DNA from: Mangrovimicrobium sp033283385
GTDB lineage: Bacteria > Pseudomonadota > Gammaproteobacteria > Pseudomonadales > Halieaceae
NCBI GenBank assembly: GCA_033283385.1
Contig: JAWMQQ010000004.1
Coordinates: forward strand, 186,001-250,000
Length of the DNA stretch: 64,000 nt
Reading direction: 5' to 3'
The position numbers were made by a program, and so were the translations under genes. Within the stretch, counting starts at the first letter, position 1. Every line of letters begins with the position of its first letter. The notes beneath the pieces are model-generated. The model ran no database searches and was not told the DNA's origin. It worked only from the letters and a program-made list of their open reading frames with translations. Below are positions 8,940 to 16,849 of the stretch, one piece after another.

Positions 8940-9251
8940 ATGAACCTGATTAAAGTCTGCCAGCTGGACGAGATCCCCGCCGGTGAAATGCTGCCCATCG
9001 AGGTCGATGAGCTGCCCCCCGTGGCCCTCTACAACGTCGACGGCGAGCTTTTCGCGACCTCGAACATCTGCACCCACAACATCGCCATCCTGACGGACGG
9101 CTACCTCGAAGGCGACACCGTGGAGTGCCCCCTGCACGGCGGCTGTTTCAACGTCAGGACCGGCGAGCCGACCCACTTCCCCTGCGAGGAGCCGCTGGAG
9201 ACCTTCGAGGTTGAGGTCAGCGACGGGGCGGTCTTCATCAAGGCGCCGTAG
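8940..9251 (+). CDS. Rieske [2Fe-2S] ferredoxin component
   Basis: A 103-residue ferredoxin with Rieske ligands in CTHN and CPLHGGC, the form used by three-component aromatic dioxygenases. I place the start at ATG 8940, which has AAAGG eight bases upstream and gives the usual length. An in-frame ATG at 8913 would add nine residues. It is the only ferredoxin gene in the island, so both alpha/beta pairs may share it. A matching ferredoxin reductase gene was not seen in the window. Confidence 0.88.
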   Translation: MNLIKVCQLDEIPAGEMLPIEVDELPPVALYNVDGELFATSNICTHNIAILTDGYLEGDTVECPLHGGCFNVRTGEPTHFPCEEPLETFEVEVSDGAVFIKAP

Positions 9252-9317
9252 CCGGAAGGCGCCGCCACGGTGGCGGTGATCGCCGCACCGGGAAAATCCA
9301 TAACGAGGAGAGAATAA

Positions 9318-10067
9318 ATGAGTCAGAAAGTTGCATTGGTTACCGGCTCGGCCGCTGGCATCGGCGCGGCCATCTGCCGGCGCCTGGCGCGCGAGGGCAT
9401 GGCAGTAGGGGTGCTGGATATCAATATCGACGACGCGACCGCGGTGGCGGACGAGATCGTCGCCGCGGGCGGCAAGGCAATGCCCCTGCAGGCCAGTGTG
9501 GCCGACCGGGCCGAGGTGGCTGCGGCGGTCGACAAGCTGCGTGCCGAATTCGGCCCGGTGACCGTTCTCGTCAACAACGCCGGCATCACCGGCTGGGTGC
9601 CCTTCGAGGAGATCTCGGACGAGGCCTGGGACCGGATGATGGCGATCAACCTCAGGGGTCCTTTCACTGTGGCCCAGGTCGTGCTGCCGGACATGAAAGC
9701 GGCAAAGTGGGGCCGTATCGTCAATATCTCCTCGTCCTCCGCGCAGTCCGGCACGCCCCTGATGGCGCACTACTCCGCCTCCAAGGGCGGGGTGATCTCC
9801 CTGACCAAGACCCTGGCGCTGGAACTGGGCCCCCTGGGCATTACCGTCAACAATATTCCGCCCGCGTCGATCGGCGGTACGGTGATGTTCGAGGCCACCA
9901 AGCACCAGATGCCCATGCCTGTGGAGGAGATCGTCAAGATGCTGCCGGTAAGGCGGCTCGGCGAACCGGACGATATCGCCAACGCCTGTGCCTGGCTGGT
10001 CTCCGAGGAGACCGGCTACGTGACCGGCCAGACCATCGGGGTCAATGGCGGCCGGGTGATTTCGTGA
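9318..10067 (+). CDS. Short-chain dehydrogenase/reductase
   Basis: A 249-residue classical SDR: TGSAAGIGAA cofactor loop, NNAGITG, catalytic Ser in NISSSSAQ, and Tyr/Lys in YSASKGG. It is of FabG length and ends with the usual GQTIGVNGG motif. It follows the ferredoxin gene and precedes the aldehyde dehydrogenase, so it probably oxidises a diol or hydroxy intermediate of the same pathway. It is a second candidate for dihydrodiol dehydrogenase beside the LigA-SDR fusion. Specificity cannot be assigned. Confidence 0.85.
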   Translation: MSQKVALVTGSAAGIGAAICRRLAREGMAVGVLDINIDDATAVADEIVAAGGKAMPLQASVADRAEVAAAVDKLRAEFGPVTVLVNNAGITGWVPFEEISDEAWDRMMAINLRGPFTVAQVVLPDMKAAKWGRIVNISSSSAQSGTPLMAHYSASKGGVISLTKTLALELGPLGITVNNIPPASIGGTVMFEATKHQMPMPVEEIVKMLPVRRLGEPDDIANACAWLVSEETGYVTGQTIGVNGGRVIS

Positions 10068-10132
10068 CTGGATCGGAGTGCAGGTCGTGATCGGCCGGCA
10101 TCGGCTCGCAACGGGTCGCGGGAGACAAGCGC

Positions 10133-11593
10133 ATGCCTGAAGTTGAAAAAGCGGAGCAGTGGGTGAGTAAGGAAGGTGACGCCATCGATCATCGGCTGCA
10201 GGCCGCCCTCGCGCGGCAGCGCGCCGCAGTGGGTGGCGAGCCCTACCCGTCCCTGGCAGTACGCAAGGACCGCCTGCAGCGCGCACTGGACGCGGTGGTC
10301 AGGAACGAGAGGCGCATCGTGGAAGCCACGCAGGCGGACTTCGGCCAGCGCCCCGAGCTGAGCACCCTGCTGGCGGACCTGATGTTCCCGGTCGGCGCCC
10401 TGCGCCACGCGCTCTCCCGGGTCGAGCGCTGGATGCGCCCGGAAAAGCGCAAGGCGGATTTTCCCTTCAACCTGCTGGGCGCGCGCGCCTACGTCTTTTA
10501 CCAGCCGCTGGGCGTGGTCGGGATACTGTCGCCCTGGAACCTGCCCTTCGGCCTGGGCTACGCCCCGCTGGCGGGTGTGCTCGCGGCGGGCAACCGGGCC
10601 ATGATCAAGCCGTCGGAACTCACGCCGCAGACCGCCGCGGTAATGGCGGAGATCGTTGCGGAGACTTTCGACCCGGCCGAGGTGACCGTGATACAGGGCG
10701 GCGTCGACGTGGCGAGCCGTTTCTCCGCGCTGCCCTTCGACCACCTGATCTTTACCGGCAGTGCGCCGGTGGCGCGTCACGTGATGCGCGCCGCGTCCGA
10801 CAACCTGACGCCGGTGACGCTGGAACTGGGCGGCAAGGCGCCGGTGATCCTCGCCCGTGGCGCGGATCTCGAGAGCGCGGCGGCGAAAATACTCGGCTTC
10901 AAGATGGGCAATGCCGGCCAGGCCTGTATGGGCGTGGACCACGTCGTCGTACACCACTCCGACCGGGACGCGTTTCTCGACGCCCTGCGGCGCACCATGG
11001 CGCGGTTCTTCCCGGATTACGCCAACAACCCCGATGTCTGCCACGTGTTCCTGGAAAACCAGCGGCAGCGGCTCGCGGCGCTGGTCGAGGATGCGGCGCA
11101 GCGCGGTGCGCAGATCGAGTTTCCCGCCGGCGGCGACGTCGGGCAGCTGCGCACGGAACCGAAATTCCCCCTGACGCTCATCCTGGATCCCCCCGCGGAC
11201 TCCCGGGTAATGCAGGAGGAAATATTCGGACCGCTGCTGCCTGTTGTCGGCTACGACACGCTGGAGGAAGTCGTGCAGCAGGTTCGCTCGCGGGAGCGCC
11301 CGCTGGCGCTTTACTTCCTCGGCGGCGACCGGGCGCAGCAGGAATACCTGTTGCAGAATACCTGGTCCGGCGGGGTGACCTTCGACGATATCATGCTGCA
11401 CGCCCTGACCCAGGACCTGCCCTTCGGCGGCGTCGGCGAGAGCGGCATGGGCCGCTACGGCGGGCATGCGGGGTTCAAGACGTTCTCCAACGCCCGCGCC
11501 GTGGCGCACCCGCCGAAAATCAACCTGTTCAAGATGGACCCGCCGTACACGCCGAAGATGTCGGCAATGATCCGCCGCTTGCTGAAGTCCTGA
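10133..11593 (+). CDS. Aldehyde dehydrogenase (coniferyl-aldehyde dehydrogenase-like)
   Basis: A 486-residue NAD(P)-dependent aldehyde dehydrogenase. The SPWN motif puts the oxyanion Asn at residue 136, Lys159 lies in MIKPSE, the general base is Glu231 (ELGGKAPV), and the nucleophile is Cys265 (GQACMG). The long N-terminal helix region and C-terminal NLFKMDPPYTPK are typical of the coniferyl/hexadecenal-type branch lacking the usual C-terminal arm. It is the last clear pathway gene of the run and would oxidise an aromatic or aliphatic aldehyde to its acid. Confidence 0.88.
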   Translation: MPEVEKAEQWVSKEGDAIDHRLQAALARQRAAVGGEPYPSLAVRKDRLQRALDAVVRNERRIVEATQADFGQRPELSTLLADLMFPVGALRHALSRVERWMRPEKRKADFPFNLLGARAYVFYQPLGVVGILSPWNLPFGLGYAPLAGVLAAGNRAMIKPSELTPQTAAVMAEIVAETFDPAEVTVIQGGVDVASRFSALPFDHLIFTGSAPVARHVMRAASDNLTPVTLELGGKAPVILARGADLESAAAKILGFKMGNAGQACMGVDHVVVHHSDRDAFLDALRRTMARFFPDYANNPDVCHVFLENQRQRLAALVEDAAQRGAQIEFPAGGDVGQLRTEPKFPLTLILDPPADSRVMQEEIFGPLLPVVGYDTLEEVVQQVRSRERPLALYFLGGDRAQQEYLLQNTWSGGVTFDDIMLHALTQDLPFGGVGESGMGRYGGHAGFKTFSNARAVAHPPKINLFKMDPPYTPKMSAMIRRLLKS

Positions 11594-11789
11594 GCCGGGC
11601 CGAGGGAGGGTGCAAGCTCCCCCGACCCCCGGTAAACCCCAGGTGCGGCAGGCGGAGGATGCCGATAATCAGGCGTGCGCAGTTGAGTATTACCGCGGGA
11701 AACGCCCGTAAACTGTCGGTTTATCCTGGACCGGGTGTGCCTGCGAGTGTTCCCGGTTGCTATCCTTGGGTTGGGGAGACGGCGGGAGA

Positions 11790-13052
11790 GTGAAGGTGCT
11801 GACCTTAAGCAATGCGAGGGTGTTCGACGGTCGCCAGCTGTTGCCCGGCGAGCACTCCGTTACCATCGAGGGCAATCTCGTCCACAGCGTCGAGGCGGGA
11901 CAGGGAGCCCCGCGCGGCGAAATCGTGGATGTCGGGGGCAAGACCCTGATGCCAGGGCTGGTCACGGGCCACCTGCACCCCGACTTTTTCAAATTTACCG
12001 TGGCGCAGGGCATGGCGGGAGAACCGCTGGGCAAGGAATACCCGCCCGGTGTCATGATGGCCATTGGCGTACGCACCTGCCGCGTCCTGCTGGAGAGCGG
12101 TTTCACCGGTTACCTGGGCGCCTCATGCAGCAACCATATCGATGCCCAGCTCAAGATGGCGATAGCGGAGGGGTTTATCCCGGGGCCGCGCATTCGCGCC
12201 TGCGGGCACCATATCGGCACCACCGCGGACCTCAACGACACCAAGCGCTGGTGGCGGCATGAATTCCAGTCGGGGACGGATATTTTTGGCGACGGGCCCG
12301 ACGAGCTGCGCAGGATGGTGCGCGAGGAGGTCAGGCACGGCGCGGAAATCATCAAGGTATTCGCCAGCTCCGGCCACGGCTTTTACGGTCGCACCGTCCG
12401 CAACATGGCCCGGGACGAACTGGCCGCGATTGTCGAGGCCGCCCACGGCCGCGCGGCCAGGGTGCGCGCCCACGTCTGCGACAAGGAGATGATCCTCGAG
12501 TGCATCGAACTGGGCGTGGACATCATCGATCACGGCAACGAGGTGGATGAGGAATGCATCGAGGCCATGGTCAAGGCCGGCACCTACTGGGTGCCCAGCC
12601 TGGGCTACCCGAACCTGATCATGCAGGTGGGCTGGGGCGACGCGCAGGTGAAGGCGCAGTACGACCACATCCGGCGAGTGTTGCCCATAGCCCAGCGGGC
12701 CGGGGTGAAAATCCTGGTGGGAGACGACTACAGCGGCGTGTTCCGCGATATGGTCGATGACGACCCGCTGGATCACCAGGTCGGCTGCTACGGCCGCGAG
12801 TTTTCCTACTACGGCGACATCGAGGGTTTGTCCGCGGCCGAGGTGCTCAGCTGGGGGACGAAAAATCCCGGTGAATTGCTGGCGGACTCGCCGGCCAGGG
12901 TCGGTGTCATCGAGCCCGGGGCGCTGGCGGACCTGATCGTGGTGGATGGGAATCCACTGGACGATCTCTCCCTGCTGGCGCGGCCGGCCGAGACGCTCAA
13001 GGCGGTGATTCGCGACGGCGAATTCCACATCAATCGCCTGCAATCCATCTGA
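11790..13052 (+). CDS. Amidohydrolase family metal-dependent hydrolase
   Basis: About 420 residues of the imidazolonepropionase/prolidase-like amidohydrolase group. The metal motif HLH is in GLVTGHLHPDF, followed by a Lys in EIIKVFAS, His in RAHVCD, His in IIDHGN, and Asp in VGDDYSG. This is the usual order for a one- or two-metal TIM barrel. GTG 11790 is chosen because it follows GGGGAGA and starts at the conserved first strand (VLTLSNARVFDG). GTG 11796 is also possible and the frame stays open to TTG 11757. It lies about 200 bp after the dehydrogenase gene, so it may have its own promoter. Substrate unknown. Confidence 0.8.
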   Translation: MKVLTLSNARVFDGRQLLPGEHSVTIEGNLVHSVEAGQGAPRGEIVDVGGKTLMPGLVTGHLHPDFFKFTVAQGMAGEPLGKEYPPGVMMAIGVRTCRVLLESGFTGYLGASCSNHIDAQLKMAIAEGFIPGPRIRACGHHIGTTADLNDTKRWWRHEFQSGTDIFGDGPDELRRMVREEVRHGAEIIKVFASSGHGFYGRTVRNMARDELAAIVEAAHGRAARVRAHVCDKEMILECIELGVDIIDHGNEVDEECIEAMVKAGTYWVPSLGYPNLIMQVGWGDAQVKAQYDHIRRVLPIAQRAGVKILVGDDYSGVFRDMVDDDPLDHQVGCYGREFSYYGDIEGLSAAEVLSWGTKNPGELLADSPARVGVIEPGALADLIVVDGNPLDDLSLLARPAETLKAVIRDGEFHINRLQSI

Positions 13053-13064
13053 CCCTCGCGTACT

Positions 13065-13110
13065 GTAGGAGCGCGCTGCGCGCGCGATCGCGCACGCAGT
13101 GCGCTCCTAC
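13065..13110. repeat. REP palindrome 1
   Basis: An inverted repeat beginning GTAGGAGCGCG and ending CGCTCCTAC, with GCGCGATCGC in the middle. It is the same family as the copies at 20217, 21724, 23765, 26188 and 27777. It sits between the convergent amidohydrolase and SDR genes, and its right arm supplies the TAG stop of the SDR gene. Confidence 0.8.
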
Positions 13111-14057
13111 GGGGCCTTGCCGCCCGGACCTTTCGCCGCGTCGAAGCCGAGCAGCGCGTTGACTCGCCGGATGCGTTGGCCGAGATCCGCGGGATGGAAG
13201 AAGCTTGCGTCCCGCATCACCTCGTCCAGGGCAGCACCGGCGTCCTCCACCGAGTTACAGGCCCCCGTCACACCCTCGTTCTCCGCCAGGGCGACACGGG
13301 CGATGCGGCCGCCGCCGACGGCGAAGACCTCGCCGCTGACCTCGCAGGCGTCGCTGAGCAAAAAGGCGACCGCCGCCGCCACTTTATCGGGGGTGAAATT
13401 CGCGCGGAACCAGTCGGTGAAGGCGGAGGGCTGGAAGCCCCCGGTCATGCGGGTGTTCGCCGCCGGCATGACGGAGTTGACGCGAATGCCGTGTTCCCTG
13501 CCCTCCAGGGCCAGGCAGCGGGTGATGCCCAGGTAGCTCGATTTCGCCGCGGCGTAGAGGGTGTTGCCGAGGGCGCCGTAGATCGCCGCCGAAGGCATGA
13601 ACACCAGCCGGCCATAGCCCTGGCGGACCAGCTGCGGCCAGGCGGCGCGCGCCATCCACACGGCGGCGAAGGGGTTGATGCGCATCACCAGGTCCAGGTC
13701 GGTATCCCGCAGTTGATCCGGCGGGGACAACTCGGGGCAGGTACTGGCGTAGTGCACGATGGCGTCGATGCGGCCGAAGGCATCCAGCGTGTCCTGCACG
13801 GCGGCGCCCGCGCCGGCCTCGGTGGCCAGGTCCGCGGTACAGGCGACTGCCTCGCCGCCGCTCGCGACTATCTCCGCGACCAGTGCGCTGGCCGGGCCCC
13901 GGTCTGGCCCCTGGCCCGCCATGGTGGTGCCGTTGTCGGCGACCACGACCCTTGCCCCACGGGATGCCAGCAGCAGTGCCTGGGCGCGCCCCAGGCCACG
14001 GCCGGCACCGGTGACCAGGACGGCCTGGCCGTCGAAGCGGATTGGCGGGTTATTCAC
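13107..14057 (-). CDS. SDR-family dehydrogenase with C-terminal tail
   Basis: A 316-residue SDR starting at GTG 14057, 24 bp after the BVMO stop on the same strand. The cofactor loop is TGAGRGLGRAQ, and Tyr/Lys are in YAAAKSS. The usual NNAG is replaced by HYAS, which is uncommon. The C-terminal tail of about 50 residues matches the tail layout of the SDR at 30871 (GRIAR then a FFxP block), so the two are paralogs. The frame is open far upstream but that part overlaps the BVMO gene and is not coding. The stop codon lies in a REP element. It may oxidise an alcohol upstream of the BVMO step. Confidence 0.82.
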   Translation of the reverse strand: MNNPPIRFDGQAVLVTGAGRGLGRAQALLLASRGARVVVADNGTTMAGQGPDRGPASALVAEIVASGGEAVACTADLATEAGAGAAVQDTLDAFGRIDAIVHYASTCPELSPPDQLRDTDLDLVMRINPFAAVWMARAAWPQLVRQGYGRLVFMPSAAIYGALGNTLYAAAKSSYLGITRCLALEGREHGIRVNSVMPAANTRMTGGFQPSAFTDWFRANFTPDKVAAAVAFLLSDACEVSGEVFAVGGGRIARVALAENEGVTGACNSVEDAGAALDEVMRDASFFHPADLGQRIRRVNALLGFDAAKGPGGKAP

Positions 14058-14080
14058 GGCGCCGGCGGGACCGGGCCTGT

Positions 14081-15982
14081 TCAGGCCGGCCCTGCGGATT
14101 CCTCTTCCAGTGCCGCGGCCGCGGCGGGCGAGCCCAGGATCAGGCCCGGCAGGTCGCCGGTATCGCGCCAATCGGTCAGCAGCTTGACGAAGGCATCCCA
14201 GCCCGGGCCGTAGATATCGCCGAGATAGAACCGGTAGCGCTCGTTGCCGTTCTCGTCCACGTCCGGCTTGCCCTCGTTGTTGAAGTAGCTCGGCGTGCAG
14301 TCGCGGATCCACTCGGTCTTGTCGACCTCGGTATCGTGCAGGTGCTGTACATAGGCGTCCTGGGCTTCCCGGCTGGTCTCCACGGTGGCGCTGCCGCGCG
14401 CCATCGTCTCCTTGAGGATGTAGGCGATGTGCTCCGCCTGGGTCTCGTAGTTGGCGGGCACCGACGAGTTCAACCCGCCCTGGTTGAGGCCGATGAAGAA
14501 CAGGTTGGGGAAGCCGTGGCTCATCACGCCGTGCAGCGTCCTGAGGCCGTGGGCCCAGTGGTCGTATATGGACAGTCCGTCGCGGCCCTCGAAGGTGTCG
14601 AAGCCCCAGCGGCGGTCGAGATCGCCGGTCACCTCGTAGCCGCTGGCGAACATGAGGCAATCGATCTCGTATTCCACGCCGTCGACGATGAACCCGTGTT
14701 CCGTGAGGCGCTCCACGCCCTGGGTGGCAGAGACATCCACCAGCTTCACGTTGGGACGGTTGAAAGTCTGGTAGTAATTGTCGTTGGAGGTGGGGCGCTT
14801 GCACTGGTAGCGATACCAGGGCTTGAGCAGTTCGGCAGTCTGCTTGTCCTCGACGATCTCGTCGACGCGGTTGCGCAGTCGCTCCATCACGCGAAAATCC
14901 ATCTCGTAGAAGCGGGCGTACCACTCCTCCTCGGACAGTTCGGGCCAGCCCTGGGCCTCCTGCTCCGCCGACAGGTTCGCGTTGACTTCCGTCCAGATGT
15001 CGCGGATCAGGTCTATCTCACCCTTCATGTAGCGCTCATTGGCGCCGCGGTGGAAGTTGGCGCGGCGCTCGGCCTGCCAGCCCGGTTCGAGGGTCTTCAC
15101 CCACTCGGGGTCGGTCTCCGAGTTGCGCCGCGAGTCGACGCAGGAGGGGGTGCGCTGCAGCAGGTAGAACTGCTTCGCGTACTGGCCGAGGAAGGGGGTC
15201 AGCTGGATCGCGGTGGCGCCGGTGCCCACCAGGGCGACGCGCTTGTCCGCCAGCTTGTCCAGCACCGGGTTCTCCTGGGTGCCGCCGGTGTAGTCGTACT
15301 CCCAGCGAGCGGTGTGGAACATGTGGCCCTTGAACTCGTGGATGCCGGGGATGCCGGGCAATTTCGGGATGTTGAGCAGGCCGTTGGCCATGATCACGAA
15401 GCGGGCCCGAATCTTGTCCCCCTGCTCGCTGGTGATGTGCCAGTGCTGCCCGGTCTCGTTCCAGCGCAGGGAGTTCACCAGGGTGTGGAACAGCGCGCCA
15501 TCGTAGAGGCGGTACTTGCGCGCGATGCTCTGGGCGTACCCGCGAATCTCGTGGCCGTCGGTGAATTTCTTCGACGGCATGAAGCCCATCTCCTCCAGCA
15601 GCGGCAGGTAGCAGTAGGCATCGTTGTCGCACTGCAGGCCGGGATAGCGGTTCCAGTACCAGACGCCGCCGAAATCGCCCGCGTGGTCGATGGTGCAGAT
15701 ATCCTCCATCCCCGCCCTGCGCAGCTCCACGCCGGCCATGATGCCGGCCCAGCCGCCCCCGAGGACGGCGATTTCCACGTCCCTGTACACCGGTTCGCGC
15801 GGCTTCACAGGCTCGTAGGGGTCGCCTTCGTAGGTCTGGGCGAAGTCGTCGACCGGCTTGACGTACTGGTCGCCCCCCTCCTTGCGCAGGCGTTTGTCGC
15901 GCTCCCGTCGATACCGGGCCAGCAGCGCGGGAATATCGATCTCGTCGGCGGCGGGCAGGCCGGGTGAGGTGCTGTTGATCAT
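14081..15982 (-). CDS. Baeyer-Villiger monooxygenase 1
   Basis: A 633-residue flavin monooxygenase. Residues 1-70 are an N-terminal extension absent from short BVMOs such as phenylacetone monooxygenase. The FAD motif GGGWAG is at 75-80, the BVMO fingerprint F-K-G-x3-H-x3-W at 217-227, and the NADPH motif GTGATA at 253-258. ATG 15982 has GGAG upstream and matches the start of its paralog at 23624. These enzymes insert oxygen next to a ketone to give an ester or lactone. An operator-like palindrome lies 58 bp upstream. Neighbouring SDR and SnoaL-like genes suggest a ketone-processing unit. Confidence 0.9.
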   Translation of the reverse strand: MINSTSPGLPAADEIDIPALLARYRRERDKRLRKEGGDQYVKPVDDFAQTYEGDPYEPVKPREPVYRDVEIAVLGGGWAGIMAGVELRRAGMEDICTIDHAGDFGGVWYWNRYPGLQCDNDAYCYLPLLEEMGFMPSKKFTDGHEIRGYAQSIARKYRLYDGALFHTLVNSLRWNETGQHWHITSEQGDKIRARFVIMANGLLNIPKLPGIPGIHEFKGHMFHTARWEYDYTGGTQENPVLDKLADKRVALVGTGATAIQLTPFLGQYAKQFYLLQRTPSCVDSRRNSETDPEWVKTLEPGWQAERRANFHRGANERYMKGEIDLIRDIWTEVNANLSAEQEAQGWPELSEEEWYARFYEMDFRVMERLRNRVDEIVEDKQTAELLKPWYRYQCKRPTSNDNYYQTFNRPNVKLVDVSATQGVERLTEHGFIVDGVEYEIDCLMFASGYEVTGDLDRRWGFDTFEGRDGLSIYDHWAHGLRTLHGVMSHGFPNLFFIGLNQGGLNSSVPANYETQAEHIAYILKETMARGSATVETSREAQDAYVQHLHDTEVDKTEWIRDCTPSYFNNEGKPDVDENGNERYRFYLGDIYGPGWDAFVKLLTDWRDTGDLPGLILGSPAAAAALEEESAGPA

Positions 15983-16039
15983 CTGGGAACTCCGGTGGGG
16001 CGCAATCGCGTTTATGGTGTTTATCGAGAGTTTGCTTAC

Positions 16040-16062
16040 TATAAACAACGTCGTTGATTATA
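16040..16062. promoter_or_regulatory. Operator-like palindrome before BVMO 1
   Basis: A 23-bp near-perfect palindrome: arms CAACG and CGTTG around a central T, flanked by TATAA and TTATA after one mismatched A on each side. Related sites lie before BVMO 2 (about 23682-23704) and in the 31835 divergent promoter. The form and size fit a TetR-family operator. The TetR gene at 28436 is the nearest candidate binder; that link is inference. Confidence 0.62.
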
Positions 16063-16115
16063 TGCAAATGTCCGTACTCTACCGATCGGCACCCCGCAGG
16101 AGGGTTGTCAGCGGC

Positions 16116-16616
16116 CTAGAGCGGTTCGGTTCGGCGCGTCAGCGTCGGCTCGTCCCATTCGGGCATGCCCGGGAACGCGCCGTAGTCCGGGGAATCGACC
16201 ATCGGCGCGGACAGGTCCAGCGGCCCGCGGTACTTGAGCGCGAAGTGGCGCCAGCTGAAGCGCCAGGTGTCGCCGTCACGGGCGTAGCGGTCGTAGTAGA
16301 CCCCGAGCGTCATTACCGAGCTGCCATCGGGCAGCTTGGCGATCTCCTGGCCCTGCAAGCGGCCGATGGCGGTGTCGCCGTCGAACTCCAGGATGGGCAG
16401 GCCGGGGGTGATCAATACGCGCTCGTTGAGGCCCAGCAGCTTGGTAAAGACCGGCTTGATCTCCTCGCGGCCGCGCATATGCATGCCGCCCACCTTCCAC
16501 TCGCCGTTGGCGGTGAAACAGTCGGCGAATACCTCGGCGTCCTGGCGCCAGACGGCGTCGATGTAGCGGGCGTGAAGTTGGCGGATGGCGTAGTCGGCGG
16601 CGATGACCTGTTCCAT
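16116..16616 (-). CDS. SnoaL-like / NTF2-fold protein
   Basis: A 166-residue protein of the NTF2-like superfamily (SnoaL_4 type): YAIRQLHARYIDAVWRQDAEVFADCF at the start, a central DGDTAIGRLQGQ strand, and a WRFSWRHFALKYRGP strand near the end. Such proteins include ring-dioxygenase beta-subunit relatives, dehydratases and isomerases. ATG 16616 is chosen over upstream codons because the fold begins there. It is transcribed on the minus strand ahead of BVMO 1, though the operator lies between them. Function not assigned. Confidence 0.75.
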   Translation of the reverse strand: MEQVIAADYAIRQLHARYIDAVWRQDAEVFADCFTANGEWKVGGMHMRGREEIKPVFTKLLGLNERVLITPGLPILEFDGDTAIGRLQGQEIAKLPDGSSVMTLGVYYDRYARDGDTWRFSWRHFALKYRGPLDLSAPMVDSPDYGAFPGMPEWDEPTLTRRTEPL

Positions 16617-16849
16617 TGTGGGCAATTCCCTGTTTGTTATTGGAGACAGGGATTCTAGATGGCCGGGGGCGCGAGGGCAAAGCGCGACGACCGGAGGTGT
16701 CTCGTCCCGGGGTTTGTTGCAGCCGGGAACGGCAGTACGCCTCACATCGTGGGTTATACTGCGCGGCAGCTCACCGCGCCCTCGCCGCGCCACTGGCCGG
16801 CGTGACGCGGAACCCCCACTCCCGCAGCCAAGCAGGAAGGAGACCAGCC

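Noticed and set aside
7230..10286. A 1018-residue open frame on the minus strand
   Set aside because: It runs antisense to the GMC, ferredoxin and SDR genes, which have clear motifs and ribosome sites. Its product is low-complexity and typical of GC-rich shadow frames.
11708..11722. TAAAC-TGTCG-GTTTA inverted repeat before the amidohydrolase
   Set aside because: Only 5-bp arms, no second copy and no nearby regulator on the same promoter; likely chance.
14058..14924. N-terminal extension of the SDR frame that would make a 605-residue protein
   Set aside because: The extra part overlaps the BVMO coding region in another frame and encodes Arg/Pro-rich non-protein-like sequence. The SDR proper begins at GTG 14057.
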